Assembly: GCA_004325065.1 (NCBI GenBank)
Contig: PITI01000524.1
Coordinates: 1-11,267 of the forward strand
Reading direction: 5' to 3'
Source: Hamiltosporidium magnivora
Taxonomy: Eukaryota; Microsporidia; Dubosqiidae
Length of the DNA stretch: 11,267 nucleotides
Position 1 is the first letter of the stretch; the number at the start of each line of letters is the position of its first letter. Both the position numbers and the translations under genes were made by a program. Below are positions 1 to 7,229 of the stretch, in pieces. The notes under the pieces were generated by a model. The model saw only the letters and a list, made by a program, of their open reading frames with translations, was not told the origin of the DNA and ran no database searches.

Positions 1-1085
1 AATTACGATTTCGTGGCTGCTGATTAAGTCTTATTAAATTCATAGTCACATAATAATCCTTTTTAGACAATTTGCAATATTTGAATTATCGATACTTCTA
101 CGTTATACTTTAATGAGCGTAATATAGAAATCATAAAACGAATTAATATAAAATCTCGTACTTTTCAAAGATCAGGGCTTCGATATCATTGCATTGAATT
201 GATTACTAGGCACAATAATGAAGGAAATTCCGCCAAAAAATGAATCACAGGTCAAAAAGAATTTTAACCACATAAATAAAATCATTCTATCCATCATTAT
301 TATACGCGCTTATATTAAGAAATAATTTGAACAGAGATACCTAGATTTACGTCTTTCCGAAAATTTCTACGATTCGAAAATTAGGCAACATAAAAATGAA
401 AGCGTTTATAAGATCGTTAATATTCTAATAAAATAAGTAATTCAATAAAATAAACCAAACACCACAAAAAAAGAGATACAATTCAATATTAAATAAATTT
501 AACCAACAGAAGACATTATTTTATCTTAAGAAACATACAAAATGAAGCTATTACACATTAAAGGAACAATGTATGTAGCCAAAAGATATTAAATTCAGAA
601 CAAATTCATATTCAAACTAAAACTCATTGTGGCTTTAGGACATCTTATTTTTTTTTGTTAGAAATCAAGGTTTGAAAAACATATAAATCAAAATATAGCT
701 CTTTTATTTTCCGAGTTGATTTACCAACTTTTAGACAAATTCTTTAATCATTTTTAAGATAATTTGAATCTATTAACAAGTATATCAGTATATTATACTA
801 ACTAATATAGAAAAAAATGTTTTTTGGAAAAAAAAACAATGCTCTGATCAACCTTTTTAAATTGTAGGAAATTCATTACAAATATAATATTAATTTAATA
901 ACAAAGTAAAAACGACGTAAATTAACTTTAATATGTTGGATTTTTATTCGTTTGATAATCGATTAGGCAAATAAACTGAAATTACATCATAGAGGGTAAT
1001 AATTGTAACAAATCAAGTTCATGTAAAAAACTCTGGCCCCCTTTTTTGGAAATTAAAATATAAAATATTACAAGTACTACACTAA
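1..1085. other. AT-rich stretch without a supportable gene
   Basis: No convincing gene is seen on either strand. The best open stretches are about 35 to 50 codons and lack coding character. They include a short ATG-led frame at 218-325 (+) and an overlapping open frame just upstream of it in another phase. The first 400 bases look slightly less AT-rich than the rest and could be old, eroded coding or transposon sequence, but nothing in them is recognisable. A short C-run and T-run at about 1036-1047 is the only compositional oddity before the gene at 1191. Confidence 0.6.
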
Positions 1086-1190
1086 ATATATTTACATTTT
1101 TCAATTATCATAGATTATTACAATCTTGATAATTCCGATAATGTTTCTCCTATACTATTTAAACGAAAAAGATACGAAGGATGCAATATT

Positions 1191-1883
1191 ATGAATAAAA
1201 AAATACTTTGGATTTCATTTTCACTATTGACACTAATTTTTGTATTAGGAATTTTTGGATTGGTTTCATATAAGTCGGCAAAAAAGTTTATTGAAAATTT
1301 TGAAGCAGATTTTAAAATAACTTCACAGTCAGAATATTTTAAAAATCTTGCATCAATGTTAGGCAAAAACAATATTGGTATGTTCGAGAAAAAAAAAGAT
1401 GGTCTTACATTCAATGTTCTGAATATTTATGATAAAGATGATTCAAATAGCTTATTAGAAGCCTTAAAACAAAAAGATAAAGAGAAGTTCATACAACTTA
1501 AGGATAAATTGCAGTTTCTTAATCAAGGCAACTCGATTCGTATTGAAAAGTTTTATACGTTTGAAGATCTGGGATCTTTAGCTAAAATTGGGCTTTTCTT
1601 CACGAAAACTAATACACTTGAATCAGTAAGAAAACTAGCTTTGTTTATCAAGGCTAGATTAGATATTCATCAGAATGAAAACGGAGCCGATGATGTCTTC
1701 ATAAATACTATCTCCCAGAGTGTTGTTGAAACCTATTGCGTACATTTTAAAAATGAAAGTGTAATATCTTTAGGTGAATTACAAACCTTTACACTTATAT
1801 ACGCAGAGGGAAACATCAAGGGTTCATTGACAGACTATATTGCTTATATTATTGAAAAATCACGAAAGAAGGAAAGTGAATAA
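1191..1883 (+). CDS. Predicted secreted or membrane-anchored protein, unknown function
   Basis: I do not recognise this 230-residue protein. Residues 1-4 (MNKK) are basic, and residues 5-27 form one uninterrupted hydrophobic helix, followed by the basic KSAKK. This is a signal peptide or a type II signal anchor. The remaining 200 residues are hydrophilic, with a lysine/aspartate-rich segment at about 68-105 and alternating helix- and strand-like stretches. There is only one cysteine (in ETYCVHF), so a disulphide-rich fold is unlikely. The frame stays open upstream to 1086 but holds no other ATG, so the start at 1191 is the only usable one. An ATG at 1181 in another phase would give just five codons. 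An ORF this long is far beyond chance at this composition. The body would face the secretory lumen or the cell exterior, which in a parasite would suit a surface, secreted or host-exposed protein, but that is inference. AATAAA overlaps the stop codon. The nearest neighbour is a transposon relic more than 1 kb away. Confidence 0.78.
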   Translation: MNKKILWISFSLLTLIFVLGIFGLVSYKSAKKFIENFEADFKITSQSEYFKNLASMLGKNNIGMFEKKKDGLTFNVLNIYDKDDSNSLLEALKQKDKEKFIQLKDKLQFLNQGNSIRIEKFYTFEDLGSLAKIGLFFTKTNTLESVRKLALFIKARLDIHQNENGADDVFINTISQSVVETYCVHFKNESVISLGELQTFTLIYAEGNIKGSLTDYIAYIIEKSRKKESE

Positions 1884-1884
1884 A
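1879..1884 (+). terminator. AATAAA polyadenylation-like signal overlapping the stop codon
   Basis: AATAAA is formed by the last glutamate codon, the TAA stop and the next base of the gene at 1191-1883. Such overlap between stop codon and polyadenylation signal is compatible with a compact eukaryotic genome with very short 3' UTRs. AT richness makes this hexamer common by chance, so it is only supporting evidence. The intact minus-strand gene at 6828-7196 ends in the same way. Confidence 0.3.
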
Positions 1885-2970
1885 AAGAAAACGATCAGAC
1901 GTTAAGAGAATGTCAATATTATAGAGTAAAAGTTCCATGTTCATTTATTCTTAATTTTATGTTATTTTGCCATTTTTAATTTTTAAATATTTCGAAAATT
2001 TAGAAAATTAATTTTTTTAAATTGTAGATTAAACTTAGGTATAGCTTTTAGGGACCTTCAAACCACTCTAACATTTTTGTGACTCTTTCTGTTACCGCAT
2101 ATATTTTTAAAATTTCTTTAATATATTCTTCTCACAAAATAAATTAATGTTAAAATTTTTAATGATCTGTGTTGGTATTAGGTTAAATTTTTTTTGTCAG
2201 TAAAATATAATTCAAGTAGATTTTTTGTAAATTATGAAACTTTCTCTTTATTGACACCTTTTTCTTTTTGACTGGCTCTAAGCAGTATGTTTTTATATTT
2301 TAGGACACTTTATCAGCAGAAACAAACCCATTAAATTGTCTTTTGAAACCAAAAACTAAATTTATCCGTCTGAATTAAGATTTATTTAAGCAATGGAAAT
2401 CCGTAGTTGTCACGACATCATAAATTTCCTAAGTCTAAAGGACCCCTATTATTCCGTAAAAACTTTTCAAAGCTTTTATACCTTCATTATTCCAAAAGCC
2501 CCATTATCTCCAAACCCTATTGTTTTAATCTTCTTTAAATTTTCCTATAGATACCTAGATATTATATATCTATCCGATTTCCGCATTATTATTTTTTTAA
2601 TATTTGTTTGTATAAATATAATTATGGTGAGGTTCATATGAACATAATATCAATAAATTTTCTTTCCATTTCTTCTATTCCGGTTTTCGAATTTTTGTTA
2701 TTGTCAATGTTTGTCAACTAAAAATGTTTTTAAACTTATTACAATGGGACAAAACAACATAATACAGTATAAAAATTGTTCAAAGTTTTATTTCTATTTT
2801 TTCTTTTTGCATATATGCAAAGTTAAGTGTATAATAACTACAATCCAAGATTGTAAGTTGAAGAAAGAAAGTCCTGACAAATTATTTAAAGCCGCATAAT
2901 ATACATGATTCTGTATATCTTAAAAGCTGACCAATTAAACCGAATAATTTTACTAGATTCATTATATATT
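1884..2970. other. AT-rich stretch without a supportable gene
   Basis: No gene is supported here. An 82-codon open frame at 2393-2641 (+) is about the length expected by chance at this base composition. Its translation is rich in phenylalanine and isoleucine, as random AT-rich DNA gives. Another open frame at 2711-2899 lacks an ATG at its start. The DNA next to 2970 may hold more of the eroded integrase relic described next, but I could not recognise its N-terminal catalytic part. Confidence 0.55.
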
Positions 2971-2973
2971 TGA

Positions 2974-3841
2974 CAACATAAAAAAATTTATAAAGCATTA
3001 AGATATCTTACAAGAATTCATAATATAATAGAATATTTATTGAATTTTCTGTTTTTCCACTTTATTTCTACTATGGGAATACAATCTAATAACAGCCTAT
3101 ATTTTCAAAATTTACTTTTTTTTACATATTATTGACTTATCGGTGTATCAAAGTTATACATGAGACCTTGCTATCCAAACTGAGGGTTGACGTCGAACGC
3201 TCCAATCAGACCATAAAATACTGGTTTGCGATGAAATTGCACAAAAAAATGAAGAAGATAGATTGCGTATTCGAAACTGTTATTACTAGATATAACAAAG
3301 CAGAATAATATACAACCGTCTCCCTATTTATGCTTTCTTTCGCCCCTCCAGATTTCCAGGATTCACTTTCTGGAAGTATAATGAAAGAAAACGAAACTGG
3401 TATATAAGTGCCTTCGATTTGCGTAGGTTCAGGTACAATTTTTACAAAAAAATGTAGGGAAAAAACAATTGAGCTAGTGATTGCCTCAGGTATGTATGAA
3501 GAATGTAAGGAAGCATTAAAACTTATATTTGCTAAAATAACTGGTGATTCAGAAAAAAATAGTAAGATTTCTCAGATTCTGCTTAGCATTCTTAAAATTA
3601 CAGAGAAAGAATAAAAAAGACTTAAAATTCAAATAGCATATCGACGCAGTTGCCTCTTGAAGATGAAGTCTGGATAAAAAGCGACTATGAGATAAATACA
3701 AAAACGAAAAGAGCCTCTTTTTACTTCTAAAAAAATGATTAGGCTTTTGAGTTACACATTTTACATGGAATAACATATTCAGGTAAAAAACCATGCATGA
3801 TAACTCAAGAAAATTTCATGCGCTTAATGAAATTTAGTTAA
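2974..3841 (+). pseudogene. Decayed DDE integrase/transposase (retroviral-integrase type)
   Basis: This is a broken relic of an integrase of the rve superfamily, as carried by Ty3/gypsy elements and related KRBA2-like integrases. In order: IQSNNSLYFQN at about 3079-3111 matches the usual pattern (L/I)QSDNG.EF.N around the second catalytic aspartate, here changed to asparagine. After a frameshift at a run of eight T (3116-3123) come IKVIH and, near 3200, VERSNQTIK. That is the conserved segment with the third catalytic residue, whose glutamate survives. RYNKAE, a stop at 3306-3308, then YTTVSLFML match the usual YN..H.TTG.SPF.L block. A second stop lies at 3405-3407, and the frame then stays open to 3614. 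Another frame at about 3638-3841 carries EDEVWIKSDYEINTKTKR, typical of the small beta domain after integrase cores, with stops at its FYF*KND* segment. At least two frameshifts and four internal stops rule out function. The first catalytic aspartate was not found. Assignment to Ty3/gypsy or to a stand-alone integrase is open. Confidence 0.75.
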
Positions 3842-4255
3842 TTTAACTAGTTTATTTTGCAATTTTAATACTGCCTTTTAGGATTCAAATGCTTAAAACA
3901 TTTTTTTATGCCGTCAAAAATTTTAAAGAATTATTTCGGGCAGTGGTCACCAAAAAACTTATATAAGCATTTTCTAAATTTATTCATATTAGGTTTAAGA
4001 AAAATATACTTCCATTTTTAAAATATATTGGCTTTGGGTGCGCATGAAGAAAAACGAGGTTCTATACATTCATTAGAAGAAGCTCGCGGATATATACTAA
4101 ATAACTAGGGTTTCATTGGACACGAGATAGTTTATTAGTTCGTGTCATTTAATATTATTGCGGTTTAAAAACATTTTATTCTTTTATAGGATTCCTTCTT
4201 CATCTTTAACCGTCATATATTATTTAGAAATCCACTTTACGTTTATATTTAGTGT
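3842..4255. other. Spacer between transposon relics, possible eroded LINE endonuclease on the minus strand
   Basis: No clear gene is present. Read on the minus strand there are faint similarities to the body of a LINE APE-type endonuclease. Near 4040-4090 a minus frame reads ECIEPRFSSCAPKANI, loosely like the R.I.ARF.S...K.TII block. Near 3940-3950 it reads GDHCPK, where GDFNAK would be expected. These are weak matches in heavily mutated sequence and could be chance. They would make sense only if the leader fragment at 4256-4740 belongs to the same element. Confidence 0.2.
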
Positions 4256-4740
4256 CGTTCCCTCTGATGTAGTTCTCACATCTGAAATAACTGGTGTTTA
4301 TTTTTAGTTTTATTTTTTTTACACATTATTCCTCGCTTCATGCTTGTTTTAAAGAAGGTTTTAGTCTTTGGAGCATCTCGGCTCTGTTTATAACCCAATT
4401 GCTTCTTTTAATTGCTCTTAGGCATTCAGTCTGTCCGAAAATTCTATCATTCGATCAAAAATAATAGTTCGGCTGTCTTCTGCGCAAAAAACTTGATTTT
4501 TGTCTCTTCATTAATAAAGATTTGCAGTTTTTTGAGGTATTAATTCATTCATCTTTGGTACCAAAGCCTTGCACGAGCCCTAGTATTTCTCAGTAATGCA
4601 GCCAACCGGGCTCTTTCTAGCCGGTTAGTCTATTTTTCTGGATTTCTTAACAAGGTATTTTAAAAGGGTTGTGTTAGCCTTACACACAGACCCTTGCCCG
4701 GAAGGCCAGTCCCTTTTAGTCGCCTCTTACTACAAGCCGA
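4256..4740 (-). mobile_element. LINE fragment, probable 5' leader region
   Basis: This is the one clearly GC-richer patch in the window. On the minus strand, 4673-4736 reads as a block beginning TTGTAGTAAGAGGCGACTAA, followed by GGCCTTCCGGGC and GTCTGTGTGTAAGGCTAAC. From memory of metazoan repeat families, GTAAGAGGCGACTAA followed by CTTCCGGG and GTCTGTGTGT is a recurring leader just before the APE-endonuclease ORF of LINEs annotated as endonuclease-reverse transcriptase or craniofacial development protein 2-like. About 450 bases further on (4256-4282, minus) the frame reads DVRTTSEGT, a possible remnant of the WNVRTL..G start of that endonuclease. A short hairpin, AACCGG with CCGGTT (about 4601-4625), lies inside the block. 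It could instead be the 3' UTR of the adjacent minus-strand LINE at 4745-5400, which ends next to it on the same strand. Confidence 0.42.
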
Positions 4741-4744
4741 AAAT

Positions 4745-5400
4745 ACTCTAAGTCAATTATATGCGGGGCATGCTGAGGAATCATTAAGATATGCGCTGTT
4801 TATTATTTCACAATACTGTCCCGAGTCATCATAAAAGAGATTATCGCAATACCAAACTTATAAATAAGACCCAACAATGTAATAGCAAGAGGTACTGCCA
4901 ATTATTTTCAGATTCAACTATTTGAATTGAATCTTGGGATGCATTCCTACTTCGACAAGATAATTCGGTTTCAATTTATCCCAAAACAAATATTTCGGAT
5001 CTATTATTCAGACTTTGATTTCAGCGTTTATTCTAGTGTCCAGCCATTACTTTCGCTATTTCGTTTTAAGAATTTCTTAATGTGAAGTACTCCTAATTTG
5101 TCTTAATGACATAAACTTATATCTATTTACAAAGGGTATGTGAGGTATTATATTATTTCGTTATGCTGTCTGCGATAGTCAAGGCAGAGCATTTCTTTAC
5201 ATTTATTAGCTAAATAATCTACTGTTTAACAAGATTTATTAAATGTTGGCCTATACATTCGACACCCCATAATACATTTCTATCCTGAATTAGCAGAACA
5301 TTGTTTCGACACATGGCCTAATATTCCCTTTCTTTGGCCCTTTGGAAGATAGGCAACACTTACATGTTCATTTTGTTTTACATCAGTAAATCTTGAATAG
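4745..5400 (-). pseudogene. Decayed C-terminus of a REL-endonuclease LINE (R2/NeSL/R4 type)
   Basis: Read on the minus strand this is the tail of a single-ORF LINE with a restriction-like endonuclease at its C-terminus. In order: IQDRNVLWG (about 5264-5292); TVDYLANKC (5199-5225), the end of the zinc-knuckle that precedes the nuclease; LDYRRQHNEII just after it; LDTRINAEIKV (5011-5043); then DPKYLF and LVEVG (4944-4958). The last two correspond to the PD...(E)VG metal-binding core of the PD-(D/E)XK fold. Then come ASQDSIQIVE in another frame, LGLIYK (4857-4874) and FMMTRDSIVK (4809-4838), matching the LGLIYK...MTWDGIV pattern I recall from these elements in microsporidia. The blocks appear in the right order and spacing but switch frame several times and are broken by many stops, so the copy is dead. 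The reverse-transcriptase part that should lie further right is absent, being replaced by the + strand LINE. It is therefore 5'-truncated or interrupted. Confidence 0.75.
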
Positions 5401-5479
5401 AGTTTTCGTTTTTATCTTTAGTTATATGGCTTTGCTAATTAAGCTTCATATAATGTTTTTTTAGTGACTTCTTAATCAA

Positions 5480-6740
5480 TTCAATATTTTAGTTGTATGA
5501 AGCTTCAAATTAGGGCAAGATGGTTATAGTAGTATTTTACATTTCTAGAAGGACTGCTCATCGAGTTGATGCTTCTTTACTTTTTTTTAAGACAATCCAA
5601 GAGTTGCAAAAGAATATGTCCGCTTCGCAACAATACACGCTGTAGAGCTCTTCAAAGTTATGTTCTAGGAAGATACATACGCGTTTTATATCATGGGCGT
5701 AATTAACTTCATTTTTTTTACCAATACTAAACGCACTGCATGCAAAAGAAACCGTATTATTATAAAATATTACTTCAAATAGTTTTGGAATAAGCCAAGT
5801 CTTAAACAACTAGATACATTATCTTGCTTGCTATTTGATCTTACAAGGAAATCAATTATCCGTAAGCTAAAATCCGACATGGAAACATGTTTTTTGACAT
5901 AAAAACATAATATATAACCTATGCTGAATATTTAAGTATTATTATAAAATGAAGGAAATATAAAATATTCGTTTAGAGCCATGGCAACAGAATTAGCAAA
6001 AGCCGTATTAAAGATAACTGAGAACAAAATAAATTACATGGAAATGAACTACCTTAAAAGAAACCTAGGGAATAACTTAGAAATCGGTCTATTTAAATTC
6101 AAAAAAGTATTCGGTTTTGAATTTTCAGGTACCTGTATAAATGATTATAACAAAAGTAATGAGGAAATAAAGGAATGAATGGAGGCGGGAAAAGGGGTCT
6201 ATTTTGCCCTGCATAACTTTATTAAGTCAATAAATATAAGACGAGACCCAAAGAGGAACGTATATATAGAACTATCATAAGGTATGTTACAATCGATAAA
6301 TCCGAGACTTTGGTAATAATAAAAAAGGATGAAACACTTCTAAACACGTGGAAAGGATACTTCGTAGAATACAAGGGCCTACAATACTAATAATGAGTGA
6401 AAAATAAGAACGAAACAAATAATTCATAATCGCTGTCGGGAATTAAATTTGGTTCCTGAAATAAAAAAAAGAAAGATTAAGATGGCTAAGGCATGTTGTA
6501 AGAATGCCACCTGATCGAGGTATAAGTCAACTCTAGGCGTACAAACCTAACAGTAAAAAAGAAGAGATGTACCAAGAAAAATTCGGTTTAATGCCCCAGA
6601 AAGACCTATGAATTTTTAATGTAAGGCAATGGAAGGAAATTTACTTGGTAAGGAAGAATGAAGAAAGTTTGTTAAAGATGCACAAGCTCTTCAATAACTG
6701 AAGCCCTACTTTGTAGTAGTAGCAAACATGAATAGTCATT
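5480..6740 (+). pseudogene. Decayed LINE reverse transcriptase, arthropod-style, palm to 3' end
   Basis: This is a dead copy of a non-LTR retrotransposon reverse transcriptase. In order: a weak match to the GFR.GRST block near 5530-5575; SLKQLDTLSCLLFDLT (5798-5845), equal to the conserved GLRQGD.LSPLLFN.. block; YAEY (5920-5931) where the catalytic YADD should be; ATELAKAVLKITENKINYME, then NNLEIG, FKKVFGFEFSGTCIND and SNEEIKE (to 6175), the thumb region N.NKTKYM...(F)KYLG..I. After the TGA at 6176-6178 the same frame continues with AGKGVYFALHNFIKS, matching the AGN.AY.ALQK.LKS block. ERLRWLRHVVRMPPDRG (6471-6521) is the near-universal C-terminal RLRWLGHV.RM..DR motif. RQWKEIYLVRKNEESLLK, ending at TGA 6699-6701, matches the ..W.E.AQDR..WR tail. 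The bases after it (AAGCCC...TTGTAGTAGTAGC) look like the GGGTTGTAGCGCC end of such elements. Several frameshifts, about ten stops and the YADD to YAEY change show it is inactive. A minus-strand ORF at 5558-5809 is only its shadow. Confidence 0.87.
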
Positions 6741-6826
6741 AAAATGAAATTATTAAAGGAAAAAATTATGAGCCAAGTTAATTTAAATTTGTAACGATTA
6801 CATAACACTACATATATACAAATATT

Positions 6827-6832
6827 TTTATT
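6827..6832 (-). terminator. AATAAA polyadenylation-like signal overlapping the stop codon
   Basis: On the minus strand the last glutamate codon, the TAA stop and the next base of the gene at 6828-7196 form AATAAA, exactly as in the gene at 1191-1883. The arrangement fits very short 3' UTRs. Chance occurrence is possible in such AT-rich DNA. Confidence 0.3.
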
Positions 6833-7196
6833 CGAAACAAGAAACCAATAATTTCAAATAATAATTTTTATCCAAATCAATTTTAAAATACAAAAAATTA
6901 CAGTAATAATTATATAATATTTCTTTTGCTTCTTTTAACAAAGGAAATATTTTATGATATGTAATATATTCGATTTTAGCTACTCTTTGTTCGAATATCA
7001 TAGTGTCTCTAACCATTTTCAAAAACATTGGTACTATTTCGTTTAAGGAAAAAAATAAAAATTTTTCATCTTTTTGATAAATCGCAGCATTCAAATGTTT
7101 ATTATCTTCTTTAAACATTCTTTTGATTGCATTTCTGATCAAAATCCTTTCGCTGTGATGATTTTTTTTATCTTCATGATTTTTTCTGTTGTTCAT
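6828..7196 (-). CDS. Small basic protein with histone-fold-like layout
   Basis: This is a 122-residue, helix-rich, charged protein. ATG at 7194-7196 is the only possible start: an in-frame TAA lies ten codons upstream (7224-7226) with no ATG between. An AAATTT about 20 bases upstream and ACCT just before the ATG are compatible with AAATTT-like and CCC-like start signals described in microsporidia, though weak. Residues 1-17 are polar with many K, H, N and E. A short helix at about 18-30 (ILIRNAIKRMFKE), a loop, a long helix at about 45-71 (through FLKMVRDTMIFEQR), a strand-like IEYIT and a third helix at 80-95 (YHKIFPLLKEAKEIL) give the short-long-short pattern of a histone fold. IKRMFK, and the T before helix 3, sit where CENP-W-like proteins have a similar basic first helix and loop-2 residues. 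No sequence family is certain. The C-terminal 25 residues are aromatic-rich. The length is clearly more than expected by chance. It lies 90 bases beyond a dead LINE, tail to tail with it, and is not part of that element as far as I can see. Confidence 0.65.
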   Translation of the reverse strand: MNNRKNHEDKKNHHSERILIRNAIKRMFKEDNKHLNAAIYQKDEKFLFFSLNEIVPMFLKMVRDTMIFEQRVAKIEYITYHKIFPLLKEAKEILYNYYCNFLYFKIDLDKNYYLKLLVSCFE

Positions 7197-7229
7197 AGGT
7201 TTTTTTGTGAATTCAAATTTATATTATGA

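Noticed and set aside
218..325. 35-codon ATG-led frame MKEIPPKNESQ...
   Set aside because: It is too short to separate from chance and has no recognisable product. The same phase continues after the stop for about 38 codons, which is weakly suggestive of decay but not enough to call.
1118..1414. 98-codon open frame on the minus strand
   Set aside because: It lies antisense to the start of the intact gene at 1191-1883 and its product has no motif. It is a shadow of that gene.
2393..2641. 82-codon ATG-led frame on the + strand
   Set aside because: About one frame of this length is expected by chance in 11 kb at this composition, and the product is F/I-rich without motifs. The reverse strand there also gave no recognisable block.
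3549..3794. 81-codon open frame on the minus strand
   Set aside because: It is antisense to the integrase relic, whose + strand frames carry recognisable motifs across the same bases.
4910..4934. Inverted repeat AGATTCAA with TTGAATCT
   Set aside because: The arms are 8 bases, AT-rich and inside the decayed LINE coding sequence, with no sign of terminator or regulatory context.
5558..5809. 83-codon open frame on the minus strand
   Set aside because: It overlaps the + strand reverse-transcriptase relic, whose GLRQGD-like block (5798-5845) begins inside it. Its own product matches nothing and it is best read as a shadow.
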